Positions 32,082 through 43,657 of a stretch of DNA of 64,000 nucleotides are shown one piece after another. The notes under the pieces were generated by a model, which searched no databases, had not been told where the DNA came from, and was given only the letters and a program-made list of their open reading frames with translations. The stretch is from Nonomuraea rhodomycinica. Lineage in GTDB: Bacteria > Actinomycetota > Actinomycetes > Streptosporangiales > Streptosporangiaceae. Numbering within the stretch: the first letter of the stretch is position 1; each line of letters begins with the position of its first letter. The stretch lies in assembly GCF_013363995.1 (NCBI RefSeq), contig NZ_JABWGO010000001.1:310001-374000 (forward strand). Reading direction: 5' to 3'. Both the position numbers and the translations under genes were made by a program.

Positions 32082-34955
32082 GTGGAGGACGCGTACGGGA
32101 TCCTGCTTCGACGGCACCGGCTCCGCCTCCACCTCACGCAAGAAGCGCTCGCCGAACGCGCGGGGATGAGCTCGCGCTCGATCGCCGAGATGGAGCGCAG
32201 CCCGGCCCGTGGCCCGCGCCCCCGTTCGGTCGAGCGGCTCGCGGCGGCGCTGGGTCTCACGGGAGCCGAGCGGGAGGAGTTCGTCGAGGCGGGCCGGGCC
32301 CTGTTCTGGGCCAGCCGCGCGGGGCGTGACGCGCGCCGCCGGGCCTCCGCCTCCGGGCCTCACCCGGCCGAGGGCACCGGCAGGCCGGGCCCGTCCGCGC
32401 CGGCGTCCGCGCCCGCACCCGTGTCCGGACGGGCGAAGCCGGCGGCCCCGGCCGCGCGCCGCGAACGCGCCCGCGAGGACGGCGCCCGCCTTCGGGGAGG
32501 GCCTGCGGACGCGGGCGCGCCGGCCGGCACCCGTGGCGGGGGGACGCACGGCGGAGGAGAGAACGGCGGAGAGACGCACCGTGACGGCCCGCCCGGCGGA
32601 GAGGCCCACGGCCGAGAGACGCACCGTGACGGCCCGCCCGGCGGTGAGGCGCGCGGCGGAGGGGCGCCTTCGCCCCGGCAGCTCCCGGCCGATCTCCCCG
32701 ACTTCGTCGGCCGCGGCGAGGAGCTCGCCGTGCTGCGCTCCGTGCTCGACCCGGCCGGCCACCGCGCGCGGCTGGCCGTCGTCTCCGGCCCTCCGGGCGT
32801 GGGCAAGACCGCGCTCGCCGTGCACGCCGGCCACGCGCTGGCGTCCCGCTTCCCCGACGGGCTGCTGTACGCGGCCCTGCGCGGCACCAGCGCCGACCCG
32901 GCCGACCCGGCCGAGGTGCTCGCCCAGCTCCTGCGCGTGCTCGGCGTCGCCGGCGCGGCGCTCCCCGCCGGGCTCGACGCCCGCGGCGGGCTGTTCCGTG
33001 ACCGGACGGCGGGCCGGCGGGTGCTGCTGCTCCTCGACGACGCCGGCGGATACCGCCAGGTGGAGCCGCTGCTGCCGGCCAAGGACGTCGCGGTGCTGGT
33101 GACCAGCCGGCTGCCGCTCACCGGGCTGCCCGGGGTGACCTCCGTCGACCTGCGTCCGCTCCCCGATCCGACCGCCGTCGAACTGCTGTGCCGGGTGGCG
33201 GGCAGCGAGCGCGTGCGGGCCGAGCCCGTCGCGACCGCCGAGCTGGTCGCGGCCTGTGGCGGGCTGCCGCTGGCGGTGCGGATCCTGGGGGCGCGGCTGG
33301 CCGCGCGTCCCCACTGGACGGCCGAGACGCTCAACCTGCGCCTGGCCGACGAACGCCGCCGCCTCGACGAGCTGAGCCACGGGGACCTGGCCGTCCGGCC
33401 GGTCCTCCACCTGGCGCGCCAGGCGCTCACACCCGCCGCCTCCCGCGCGTTCGCGCTGCTCGGCGAGCCGGACATGCCGTCGTTCCCCGAATGGGCGGTG
33501 GCCGCGTTCCTCGGCACCGAGCCGGCGTCCGGGGCCGCCGTCCTGGAGGAGCTGCTCGACGCGCGGCTGCTGGAGTCGCTCGGCCCCGACCAGGCGGGGC
33601 AGCCGCGATACCGCTTCAACGAGGTCACGCGACTGTACGCGCGCGAACGCCGGCAGGCCGAGATCGGCGCGGCCGAGTGGAACGACGCGCTGGCCCGCGC
33701 CGCCGGCGGCTGGCTGTCCCTGGCCCGGCTGGCCCAGGACCGCCTGCACTGCCTGCGCCTCCGCCTCGACGACGGAGCCGTGCCCGCGGCCGTCGTCGAT
33801 CCGCAGGCCGCCGCGGTCGCGGCGGCCCGGCCCATCGAGTGGTTCGAGGCGGAGCGGGAGGCGCTGGCCGCCGTCGGAGGGGCGTGCGCGGAGCTCGGCC
33901 TGGCGGCTCTGGCGCGCTGCCTGGCCGGCTGCTGCGCCGACTTCCACGAGCTGCGCGGCTACTACGACGACTGGCGGCGCGCCACGCGGAGCGCCCACGC
34001 CGCCTGCCGGCGGGCCGGGGACCGCGCGGGTGAGGCGGCGATGCTGCGCGGGCTCGGCACCTGTCTCGTCGAGCTGGACGACACGGACGCCGCCGCCTCG
34101 GCGCTGACCGCGGCGCGCGAGCTTTCGGAGGAGGTCGGGGACCGGGGCGGGGCGGCGATGGCGAGCGCCGAGCTCGGGTTGCTGCTGGGCCTGATGGGCC
34201 GGCTCGACCAGGGTGAAGCCGAACTCCGTCACGCCGTCGAACGGCTCGGCCGGGCCGGCCTGCCGCTGGCGAAGGCGACCGCGCTGACCAGTCTCGGGTT
34301 CGTCCTGCGTCAGCGCGGGGAGACCGCCATGGCCGTGGACGTGGTCCGCTCCGCGCTGGGGATCGCCCGTTCGTGCGGGGACCCGTTCGCGGAGGCGTAC
34401 GTGCTGCGCGGCCTGGCCAACTCTCTGCTGGCCCACGGCCGTCCGGGCGAGGCCGAGGGGGCGGCCCGCCAGGCCGCGATCCTGTTCGACCGGGTGGGCG
34501 ATCCGATCGGCACCGCGCAGAGTCTCCGGTCCCTCGGCGAGGCCCTGTCCCAGCTGCCCGCCCCGTCCTCGGCCGGCTCGTGGGCCGCGTCGCCGCTGCT
34601 GGCCGAGGCGAAGGCGGCCCTCGCGGCGGCGGCCGCCGTCTTCCGGCAGCGCGGCCACCGTTGGGGGCTGGCGCTCACGGAGCTGAGCCTCGGTGAGATC
34701 GAGGCCCGCCAGGGTCTTCCCGAGGCGGCCGCCCGCCTGCGCCGCTCGCTCCGCTACTGGACGACCGAGCAGGTCCCCGCCCTGCGGGCGCGCACCCTGG
34801 TGGCCCTGGCCGCCGCCGCCGAGAACGACGGCGACCCGGCCGCCTGTGACCTGCTGCGGCAGGCGTACGGGCTCTACCGGAACCTGGAGTCGCCGGCCGC
34901 CGCCGAGCTCGCGGCCCGCCTCGGCATCCCCGGCGGGACGCGGCCGCGGTCCTGA
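32082..34955 (+). CDS. XRE / NB-ARC / TPR transcriptional regulator
   Basis: 957 residues. Residues 5-70 are an XRE helix-turn-helix (RRHRLRLHLTQEALAERAG, then MSSRSIAEMERS). Residues 80-205 are a long Pro/Gly/Arg linker with a 15-residue duplication. NB-ARC ATPase follows: P-loop GPPGVGKTALAVHAG at about 236, Walker B VLLLLDDAGG at about 314, and the LVAACGGLPLAVRILGARLA GLPL motif. From about 640 to the end lie TPR-like helical repeats. GTG 32082 has GGGGAGG upstream. Large STAND regulators like this activate secondary-metabolite or peptide genes; it is divergent from the Cys-rich peptide operon, its likely target. Confidence 0.9.
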   Translation: MEDAYGILLRRHRLRLHLTQEALAERAGMSSRSIAEMERSPARGPRPRSVERLAAALGLTGAEREEFVEAGRALFWASRAGRDARRRASASGPHPAEGTGRPGPSAPASAPAPVSGRAKPAAPAARRERAREDGARLRGGPADAGAPAGTRGGGTHGGGENGGETHRDGPPGGEAHGRETHRDGPPGGEARGGGAPSPRQLPADLPDFVGRGEELAVLRSVLDPAGHRARLAVVSGPPGVGKTALAVHAGHALASRFPDGLLYAALRGTSADPADPAEVLAQLLRVLGVAGAALPAGLDARGGLFRDRTAGRRVLLLLDDAGGYRQVEPLLPAKDVAVLVTSRLPLTGLPGVTSVDLRPLPDPTAVELLCRVAGSERVRAEPVATAELVAACGGLPLAVRILGARLAARPHWTAETLNLRLADERRRLDELSHGDLAVRPVLHLARQALTPAASRAFALLGEPDMPSFPEWAVAAFLGTEPASGAAVLEELLDARLLESLGPDQAGQPRYRFNEVTRLYARERRQAEIGAAEWNDALARAAGGWLSLARLAQDRLHCLRLRLDDGAVPAAVVDPQAAAVAAARPIEWFEAEREALAAVGGACAELGLAALARCLAGCCADFHELRGYYDDWRRATRSAHAACRRAGDRAGEAAMLRGLGTCLVELDDTDAAASALTAARELSEEVGDRGGAAMASAELGLLLGLMGRLDQGEAELRHAVERLGRAGLPLAKATALTSLGFVLRQRGETAMAVDVVRSALGIARSCGDPFAEAYVLRGLANSLLAHGRPGEAEGAARQAAILFDRVGDPIGTAQSLRSLGEALSQLPAPSSAGSWAASPLLAEAKAALAAAAAVFRQRGHRWGLALTELSLGEIEARQGLPEAAARLRRSLRYWTTEQVPALRARTLVALAAAAENDGDPAACDLLRQAYGLYRNLESPAAAELAARLGIPGGTRPRS
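32571..32644 (+). repeat. 45-bp in-frame duplication in the regulator linker
   Basis: A 29-bp identical core starting GAGACGCACCGTGACGGCCC occurs at 32571-32599 and 32616-32644, period 45 bp, encoding two copies of ETHRDGPPGGEA. In frame, so it only lengthens the disordered linker. Confidence 0.85.
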
Positions 34956-35089
34956 ACCGGGCGCGGGCACACGCGGCGGGAGCAGCCGGGGATCGGCCGT
35001 TGGGCCAGATCTCCCCGTACCCGGGGAGGACGCGGGAATGGACCTCAGGGCGGATGACAGCGTCTCCCGCGGGTCGCAGGATGGGTGGC

Positions 35090-35437
35090 ATGCCTGACAT
35101 GCGTACCGTTCGTGAAGACCTCCAGGCGACGTTCGACGCGCGCCGCGACCTCGGCCCGGAGTACGAGGCGGCGCTGGTCGAGTCGTTCGCCGACCGGCTG
35201 GACCCCACGATCGCGGCCCGTGTCCAGGCCGAGCTCCACCGCCAGGGCCCGTTCGCCGGCCGGGCGCGGCGCACGGGGCCGCCGCTGGTGCCGCTGGCGC
35301 TGGGGTCGATGGGGATCGGCGTCCCGCTGACGGCCATCGCCGCGGTCAACACGGGCCTGGTGGGCCTCGCGGTGACCTGGCTGGCCATCGCGGTCATCAA
35401 CGTGGCCGGCGCCATGGCGTACATGCGCCGCCCCTGA
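35090..35437 (+). CDS. small predicted membrane protein
   Basis: 115 residues. The first about 60 are charged and helical (VREDLQATFDARRDLGPEYE and a DRLDPTIAARVQAEL segment). The last 45 contain two hydrophobic helices (PLALGSMGIGVPLTAIAAVN and LVGLAVTWLAIAVINVAGAM). ATG 35090 has GGGTGG upstream; ATG 35099 is an alternative. It looks like actinobacterial two-helix membrane proteins with a cytoplasmic head, but I cannot name the family. Isolated between the large regulator and a convergent TetR gene. Confidence 0.75.
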   Translation: MPDMRTVREDLQATFDARRDLGPEYEAALVESFADRLDPTIAARVQAELHRQGPFAGRARRTGPPLVPLALGSMGIGVPLTAIAAVNTGLVGLAVTWLAIAVINVAGAMAYMRRP

Positions 35438-35514
35438 CGTGACCCGGCCCGCGTGCGCGGGCTCGTCCGGCGCGAGTCCGACGCGCCGTCCCGCCCCCGC
35501 GCGGGGCGGAGGCG

Positions 35515-36111
35515 TCAGCCCGTGCCGGTGTCGCCGCCGAAGTGCGGCACGACCATCTCGACCAGTTCGGCGACGTCGGCGTCGACCATCGGCTCGCCGG
35601 TCATGCCCAGCCGGTGCAGCAGCGTCCCGACGACGACGTCGATGAAGAACAGCACCCGGCCGTCCGGCTCGCCGAGCGCCTCGTGGAGCGCCACCCGGTA
35701 CGGCTCCTGCAGCCGCGCGGCCAGGACCTCGCGCAGGGCCGGGTCGCTGACGGCGTCGCTGAACACGCCCGCGAACGCGTCGCCCACCCCGGGCTCGCTG
35801 ATCTTCGCCGCGATCCAGCGGATGGCCGAGGCCATGAGCTCGGCCCGGCCGGTGCCCTCCAGCGGCACCGGGCCGAACGCGTCCAGCAGGCAGTCCACGA
35901 CCAGCTCGCCCTTCGACGGCCAGCGGCGGTAGATCGTCGTCTTGGCGACGCCGGCCGCGGCGGCGATGCGGTCGACGGTGGCACGCGCGTACCCGAGCTC
36001 GTGGACCGTGCGCAGCGTCGCGGCGAACACCACGGCGTTGACGCCGGAGCGCGGGCGACCGGGTGGCCTGGCGGACGCGGTCGCTCGGCTCATGGTCACA
36101 CCATAGCTCAT
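35515..36111 (-). CDS. TetR-family regulator
   Basis: 198 residues (192 if it starts at ATG 36093). HTH: TLRTVHELGYARATVDRIAA, then AGVAKTTIYRRWPSKGELV. The C-terminal part (LFFIDVVVGTLLHRLGMTGE) matches the TetR_C_11-like group. Neither start has a strong ribosome site; 36111 directly abuts a nested palindromic operator, so the transcript may be leaderless. Divergent from an esterase gene at 36169, its probable target. Confidence 0.9.
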   Translation of the reverse strand: MSYGVTMSRATASARPPGRPRSGVNAVVFAATLRTVHELGYARATVDRIAAAAGVAKTTIYRRWPSKGELVVDCLLDAFGPVPLEGTGRAELMASAIRWIAAKISEPGVGDAFAGVFSDAVSDPALREVLAARLQEPYRVALHEALGEPDGRVLFFIDVVVGTLLHRLGMTGEPMVDADVAELVEMVVPHFGGDTGTG

Positions 36112-36113
36112 TG

Positions 36114-36145
36114 CGCTACCGTTGGTATCGATACCTGAGGTAGCG
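36114..36145. promoter_or_regulatory. nested palindromic operator for TetR/esterase pair
   Basis: Outer arms CGCTACC (36114-36120) and GGTAGCG (36139-36145) enclose the perfect 12-bp palindrome GGTATCGATACC (36124-36135). It lies three bases upstream of the TetR start and 23 bases before the esterase ATG. Suits a TetR dimer pair covering both promoters. Confidence 0.65.
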
Positions 36146-36168
36146 AAACTAGGGAGCGGGGAAGCGAC

Positions 36169-37161
36169 ATGAGCAAGGTCACCGATGTGGAGCGGGCGCC
36201 GCTGGGCATCCGGCTGATGCAGACGATGGCGAAGGAGCCGGACTGGCTGTCGATGACGGCCGAGGAACTGGTGGCCCTGCGCGAGACGGTGAACCGCAAG
36301 CGGGCCTCCCGGCTGGCGCGGGTGATCACCGGGTTCCCGGACCGCGGCGCCACGATCCGGTGGCAGGAGGTGGAGCTGGCCGACCGCACGCTCAAGGTCC
36401 GGGTGTACCGGCCCGTGTCCGGCGGTCACAGCGGCCCGGGCCTGGCCGGCCGGCCGCTCGTCCTCCACGTGCACGGGGGCGGCTTCGTGGGGACCGCGGC
36501 GCAGAGCGACTGGGTGAACAGTCACCTCGCCGCGCGGCTGGCCGCGGTCGTGGTCTCGGTCGAGCACCGGCTCCTCGACCACGAGACTCCGCTGGCGGCG
36601 GCCGTCGACGACGGCTGGGACGTGCTCCGGCACGTGCTCCACCAGGCCGCGAGGTGGGGGATCGACCCGGCGCGGACGGCCGTCTTCGGCGAGAGCACCG
36701 GCTCGGTGATCACCGCCCTGGCCGCGATCCGGGCCAGGGAGTCCGGCCTGCCCCTGCGGGCGCAGGTGCTGGCCAACCCCGCCGTCGACCTGACTCCGAC
36801 GGGGTTCGAGCACCCGTCGATGAGCCGGTACGCCGACAGCCCGACCCTCACCGCGACGCAGATCCGGATGTTCCAGCGGCTTGCCGTCCCGGCGGGGACC
36901 GACCCCCGGACGCTGTCGCCGATCCAGGCCGACGACCTGAGCGGGCTGGCCCCGGCGCTCGTCGTGGTGCCGACCATCGACCCGGTGGCCGATCACGGCC
37001 GCTGCTACGCCGAACGCCTGCGCGCGGCCGGGACACCGGCGCGGCTCGCCGAGTATCCCGGAGCGACGCACGCGTTCCTCAGCATGCCGGGCGTGGTGCC
37101 GCAGGCCAAGGCCGCGCGGGCGGAGATCACCGAGTTCCTGCGCGGGGCGCTCGCCGAGTGA
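36169..37161 (+). CDS. alpha/beta hydrolase, hormone-sensitive-lipase type esterase
   Basis: 330 residues. Oxyanion motif HVHGGGFVG, nucleophile elbow FGESTGSVITAL (GESTG rather than the usual GDSAG), acid Asp in PTIDPVADHG and catalytic His in PGATHAFLS. The first 70 residues form a helical cap. Probably hydrolyses short acyl esters; natural substrate unknown. ATG 36169 has AGGGAG-GGGGAAG upstream. Divergent from the TetR gene and under the nested operator at 36114-36145. Confidence 0.88.
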   Translation: MSKVTDVERAPLGIRLMQTMAKEPDWLSMTAEELVALRETVNRKRASRLARVITGFPDRGATIRWQEVELADRTLKVRVYRPVSGGHSGPGLAGRPLVLHVHGGGFVGTAAQSDWVNSHLAARLAAVVVSVEHRLLDHETPLAAAVDDGWDVLRHVLHQAARWGIDPARTAVFGESTGSVITALAAIRARESGLPLRAQVLANPAVDLTPTGFEHPSMSRYADSPTLTATQIRMFQRLAVPAGTDPRTLSPIQADDLSGLAPALVVVPTIDPVADHGRCYAERLRAAGTPARLAEYPGATHAFLSMPGVVPQAKAARAEITEFLRGALAE

Positions 37162-37222
37162 CGGGCCGCCATGCCCGCCCGTCGGCCGGGTGATGGGCCG
37201 GCCATGCCCGTCCGCCGGCCGG
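37159..37222. repeat. 32-bp imperfect tandem duplication over the esterase stop
   Basis: Copies start at 37159 and 37191 (TGACGGGCCGCCATGCCCGC and TGATGGGCCGGCCATGCCCG), so the stop codon itself is duplicated. The rest of the gap to 37291 shows no gene. Confidence 0.7.
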
Positions 37223-37290
37223 ATGGCGTGCGGCGCTCCCTCTCCCCCGGCCAGGGGGCGCGGGGCGGCAGGCCCTTTGCGGGGAGGGGC

Positions 37291-38100
37291 TCAGGCGTCG
37301 CGGTCGCGGCGCAGGCGGACCTCGGCCGCCAGGGTCTCGTCCTCGTGGTCCAGGCCGTACGCCCAGACCCGCTCGGCGTCCTCGTCGCGCCCGCGTAAGG
37401 GAAGCGTGCGGGCCAGCAGCTCGATGGCCAGCGCGCCCGTCCCGGCGTCGGCGCCGTCCTCGACCGCGCCCGCGAACTCGGCGCAGGCCAGCTCCAGATG
37501 CGCGATCCCGAGCTGGACCCGCAGCCGTGGCACGGCCTCGGCGGGTGCGGTCTCCAGCGCGCCGAGCAGCACCTCGGCGGCCTCTCCCGGCTCGCCCCGC
37601 TCGGTCAGCACCTCGGCGAGCTGCTGCGCGGCGTGCGCGGCCATCTCCGCGTCGTCGCCGGCGACCGCCGCCGCCCCGGCCTCCCGCAGCGCCGTCTCGG
37701 CCTCGTCGAGCGCCCCGGCCTCCGCGGCGAGCCGGGCCAGGGCCAGGTGGGCCAGCGGCACGTACGCGGCCGTGCCGAGCCCCAGGACCGCCTGCCACGC
37801 GCCGCGCGCCTGCTCGGTCCGTCCCTCCCGCTCGAAGCCCTGGGCGAGGTGGCAGGCCGCCTGCGCCGCGTACTCGGGATGCCCGGTGGCCAGCGCGGTG
37901 CGGGCCGCGGCGCGGGCGCCCTCGGCGTCGCCGCGCTCCTCCAGCACCACGGCCAGGCCGACGGCGGCCTGCGCCCGGTCGGGCTCGTCGGGGTCGGCGG
38001 CCAGCTCGGCGAGGATGGCCGCGGCGGCGTCGAGGTCGCCGTCCTCGGCCAGGCGGCGGGCGGCGTCGAGAGGCGGTGTCCGCAACTCTGAGGACGTCAA
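37291..38100 (-). CDS. tetratricopeptide-repeat protein
   Basis: 269 residues, almost entirely paired helices of TPR type, each pair about 34 residues: for example AAVGLAVVLEERGDAEGARA, ACHLAQGFEREGRTEQARGA and LAEVLTERGEPGEAAEVLLG. Protein-protein scaffold, cytosolic, partner unknown. The likely start is TTG 38100, which has GGAG nine bases upstream and begins the conserved part; there is no nearby ATG or GTG in frame. The roughly 215 bp between here and 38316 hold nothing I can support. Confidence 0.82.
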   Translation of the reverse strand: MTSSELRTPPLDAARRLAEDGDLDAAAAILAELAADPDEPDRAQAAVGLAVVLEERGDAEGARAAARTALATGHPEYAAQAACHLAQGFEREGRTEQARGAWQAVLGLGTAAYVPLAHLALARLAAEAGALDEAETALREAGAAAVAGDDAEMAAHAAQQLAEVLTERGEPGEAAEVLLGALETAPAEAVPRLRVQLGIAHLELACAEFAGAVEDGADAGTGALAIELLARTLPLRGRDEDAERVWAYGLDHEDETLAAEVRLRRDRDA

Positions 38101-38315
38101 AGAGAGCTCCTTCGGCGACGATCGGACCGAGCCTAACGAGTTCTGGCGATCATGTCTGCCGACTCGGCCCGGTTGGCCTGGCGGGGACGGGAACCGCACT
38201 CGCGCGCCACCCCCGGCGCGGTCACCACCCACGGGCGACGCCTGCTTCGACCGCCGCCCGCCGGCCGCGTGGACGGCATCGGGCGCGGACGCGCCACCGC
38301 CGGATCTCGAACGGC

Positions 38316-39200
38316 TCAGTCCGGCTGCGGGTCCAGACAGCTCCCGCTCTCGTGCACCTGGTCCGCCGGTGGAGGGTCGACGAGCACATCGGTGCCCCAG
38401 CCGGTGAAGTCGACCTCGATCACGGTGCTCCTCGGCAGGCCGGCCTCGGCCATGGGATACGCCTCGGTGAGGTGCAGCCGGCGGGGAAGCCGGTCCGGTC
38501 CGACCCACAGCCGCCAGGAGACCTGTGTCGAGTCGCGCCGCTCGCGCGCCTGGGCGGCGAGCACGGGGTCGCCGTGCGGAGCCGGATGGCCGAGCTGCGC
38601 CAGGGAACCGCTCCCGGCGTGCACGACGGTGGTCACCCCGTCGATGGGCTCCCCCGCAGAGGGAGCCGGGGCCGCCAGTCTTCGCAGCACCTCGGGTGAG
38701 ACGAGGTCGCGCAGGCCGAGCCGGCCGACGGCGGCCAGCATCTGGTCGCACCGGGGGCCGCCGCCGTGCAGCCAGGACTTGCCCGCGGGGACGTCCCTCC
38801 GGTCAGCCCGGTGTTCGTAGGTGCCGGAGCCCGCGATCGTGATCGTCCTGGTCGTCATGGACGACAGGTCGGTCGGGACGACGCTTCTCAGCTCGTCGGG
38901 GACGTTGGTCCGGTGGTAGGTCGCGGTCAGGTCGGAGGCGGTCGCTCCGAGCACTCCCGTGGTACGGCTCTCGTTGTATTCGCCGATGTCGACCGGCACG
39001 ACGTCGTCCTCCGCCGGAGAGGTGAACGCCTTCTCACCGTAGTCCAGGCGGACGAGCCTGGAGACGTGCACACCGGCTGAGCCCCTCATCCGCTGAGCCA
39101 CCGCCTCGGCGGGCGTGCGGGCCGTGACCGCGTCGCCGTCTCCGCAGCCGGCCGTCAGGGCGAGCATCAGCACGCACGTCGCGATCCTCGGTAAGGCCAC
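38316..39200 (-). CDS. secreted lipoprotein, unknown function
   Basis: 294 residues. Signal peptide with lipobox: LMLALTAGC, Cys at residue 20, so the mature protein is lipid-anchored outside the cell. The body (RLDYGEKAFTSP, LRSVVPTDLSSMTTRTITIA, VSWRLWVGPDRLPRRLHLTE) resembles LppX/LprG-like actinobacterial lipoproteins with a LolA-like fold, but I am not sure of the family. GTG 39200; TATGAT lies just upstream, so it is probably leaderless. Single gene. Confidence 0.82.
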   Translation of the reverse strand: MALPRIATCVLMLALTAGCGDGDAVTARTPAEAVAQRMRGSAGVHVSRLVRLDYGEKAFTSPAEDDVVPVDIGEYNESRTTGVLGATASDLTATYHRTNVPDELRSVVPTDLSSMTTRTITIAGSGTYEHRADRRDVPAGKSWLHGGGPRCDQMLAAVGRLGLRDLVSPEVLRRLAAPAPSAGEPIDGVTTVVHAGSGSLAQLGHPAPHGDPVLAAQARERRDSTQVSWRLWVGPDRLPRRLHLTEAYPMAEAGLPRSTVIEVDFTGWGTDVLVDPPPADQVHESGSCLDPQPD

Positions 39201-39216
39201 CGGGTGATCATAAGGG

Positions 39217-40173
39217 TCACCCGCCGCTCAGCACCGCCTCGTCGGCCTCGGGCAGCCAGGAGTGCGGCGGCCGGCGCAGCCAGCGCTCCACCCTCCGCAG
39301 CTCCGTCACGGCCTGGAGCAGCGCGTCCAGGCCCGGATGCCGCAGATGCGCGGGGAAGACCAGGTTCTCCAGGGCGAGCGGCACGGGGTCGATCAGGGGC
39401 CGCGCCACCACGCCGGGGATCCCGCCGATCTTGGCCGTGGCCAGCACCGGCTCCCGGTGCCGCCGCAGGTAGAGGCTCATCTCGTCGGGTCCGACCGGCG
39501 GCGCGTGCGGCGCGGCCAAGGTGAGCCCGAACTCCTCCGCCAGGCGCTCGCCGAGGTCGGTCCACTCGGTGGTGGCGGGGTTGCCCGCCATGGCGTCCAG
39601 GGGGAAGCCGGCCAGCACGCCGAGCGGCACCTCCTCCAGCGCGGCCAGCGCGTGGTCCGCGGGCACCAGCACGGCGAGCCGGTCCAGCCGTACGGGCACC
39701 TGGGTCAGCCCTTTGCGCACGTGGGCGGGCAGCCCGGCGAACCGGCCGAACGACACGTCCAGCCGCCCCTCCCGCATGGCCGCGACCCCGGAGGCCAGCC
39801 CGCCGTGGAAGCGGGCGAGCATCTCCACTCCCGGCGCCAGCTCCCTGGCCCTGACCAGCGGCCGCGGCGCCTCGTGCCCCTGCATGTTGACGTCCACGAG
39901 CAGCGGCCCGCGGGCGCCGGAGACCTCCGCGACCAGTTCGTCGTGCAGCGCGAGCAGCCGCCTGGCCCCGGGCATCAGCCGCGCTCCCGCCGGGGTCAGC
40001 TCCACCCGCCGGGTGGACCTGGTGAACAGCGCCGCCCCGAGCTGCTCCTCCAGCCGCCGCACGTCGCGGCTGAGCGCCTGCTGGGCCAGGTACAGGCGGG
40101 CGGCCGCGCGACCGAAGTGGAGTTCCTCGGCGACGGCCACGAACGCCCTGAGCAGCCGGGGATGCAGGTCCAC
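39217..40173 (-). CDS. LysR-family regulator
   Basis: 318 residues. HTH: LLRAFVAVAEELHFGRAAAR, then QQALSRDVRRLEEQLGAALF. The C-terminal effector domain begins near residue 90. GTG 40173 gives the standard start (VDLHPRLLRAFV). A palindrome lies upstream at 40205-40218, but the gene normally divergent from such a regulator is missing: only a 58-codon open stretch (40259-40435) remains, so its target may have been lost. Confidence 0.9.
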   Translation of the reverse strand: MDLHPRLLRAFVAVAEELHFGRAAARLYLAQQALSRDVRRLEEQLGAALFTRSTRRVELTPAGARLMPGARRLLALHDELVAEVSGARGPLLVDVNMQGHEAPRPLVRARELAPGVEMLARFHGGLASGVAAMREGRLDVSFGRFAGLPAHVRKGLTQVPVRLDRLAVLVPADHALAALEEVPLGVLAGFPLDAMAGNPATTEWTDLGERLAEEFGLTLAAPHAPPVGPDEMSLYLRRHREPVLATAKIGGIPGVVARPLIDPVPLALENLVFPAHLRHPGLDALLQAVTELRRVERWLRRPPHSWLPEADEAVLSGG

Positions 40174-40204
40174 CCGGCAACATTAACAACAGATATGCGT
40201 CGAT

Positions 40205-40218
40205 CCGGAACATTCCGG
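40205..40218. promoter_or_regulatory. palindrome upstream of LysR
   Basis: CCGGAA-CA-TTCCGG, perfect 6-bp arms, 32 bases upstream of the LysR GTG. A candidate LysR binding site. Confidence 0.5.
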
Positions 40219-40258
40219 TGTTGGACCCCGCGTCGCCGTCGCCATCAGGCTGGAAGCC

Positions 40259-40435
40259 ATGATCCCCAGGAAAGAGCTGCTCAGCGGCATTCCGCTGTCG
40301 ACCGCCCAGATCGGCGTCCTCCTGAGCCTGGTCCACCCGCCGGGACTGGCCGCTCAGAACGTCACGAGCGGGTGGCCCACGACGGCGACGAAGAAGAAAA
40401 CGAGGGCCAGGAAGGCCGGCGCCGGCCAGACGTAG
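40259..40435 (+). pseudogene. possible remnant of a gene divergent from LysR
   Basis: An open stretch of 58 codons starting MIPRKELLSGIPLSTAQIGV and continuing LLSLVHPPGLAAQ looks like a natural N-terminus. It then turns into Lys/Thr/Arg-rich sequence (TKKKTRARKAG) and stops at 40433-40435. Its place opposite a LysR gene is where a controlled oxidoreductase or transporter gene would sit. I read it as the truncated start of such a gene, but it may be a spurious frame. The rest of the 379-bp gap (40174-40552) holds only the palindrome and the gcvP terminator. Confidence 0.3.
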
Positions 40436-40507
40436 CGCCGGTGTCTCCGAGGGTCACCGCCCGGGACGGCACCGGGCCGGGCGGCCCCGGCGGGACGGAC
40501 AGCCTGC

Positions 40508-40537
40508 GGCCCCTCCCCGCCGGCGCGGGAAGGGGCC
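40508..40537 (-). terminator. hairpin after gcvP
   Basis: GGCCCCT (40508-40514) pairs with AGGGGCC (40531-40537), and internal CCGCCGGCGCGG pairs further. It lies 16 bases beyond the gcvP stop in the direction of transcription. Confidence 0.6.
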
Positions 40538-40552
40538 ACCCGGAGGGGGACG

Positions 40553-43414
<2,862 letters not shown>

Positions 43415-43487
43415 GGAAGGTGCCTCCCGAGGCTGTGGAGACCGGCGCCAGGGCGCGGGCGAGTGCCGGGTCTCCCCCTCTGTCATG

Positions 43488-43657
43488 CGAACCTGAGAGC
43501 TTCGCCCCGAAGGGCTTGCACCGTCGGTGAGGCGCGTCTGGCGGACGCGCCTGCTTTCCAGAGTCGCCTCACCCGAGCGGTACAGGTGCCTGAGAGATTC
43601 CGGGGAGGGTTGCTCCTTCGGCGCCCCTGGGACGGTGCCCGGGGACTCTCCCGCACG
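43488..43657 (-). promoter_or_regulatory. tandem glycine riboswitch
   Basis: On the minus strand two glycine aptamers follow one another. The first runs from GGGAGAGTCC (near 43655) through GCCGAAGGAGCAACC to AATCTCTCAGGCACC. The second runs from GGTGAGGCGACTCTGG through ACGGTGCAAGCCCTTCGGGG to AAGCTCTCAGGTTC (near 43488). These are the conserved gcvT-type motifs, with the short linker between aptamers. It lies about 75 bases before gcvP. Glycine binding should turn on gcvP. A -10-like TAATCT at 43681-43686, over the preceding stop, is a likely promoter. Confidence 0.95.

Noticed and set aside
32052..34970. 972-codon minus-strand frame opposite the NB-ARC regulator
   Set aside because: The plus-strand frame carries HTH, Walker A/B and GLPL motifs; the minus frame has none.
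40354..40539. Possible 61-residue membrane protein on the minus strand (VWPAPAFLALVFFFVAVVGH)
   Set aside because: Its first codons fall in the gcvP terminator hairpin, it overlaps the LysR-side remnant, and no good start site is seen. Kept only as a doubt.
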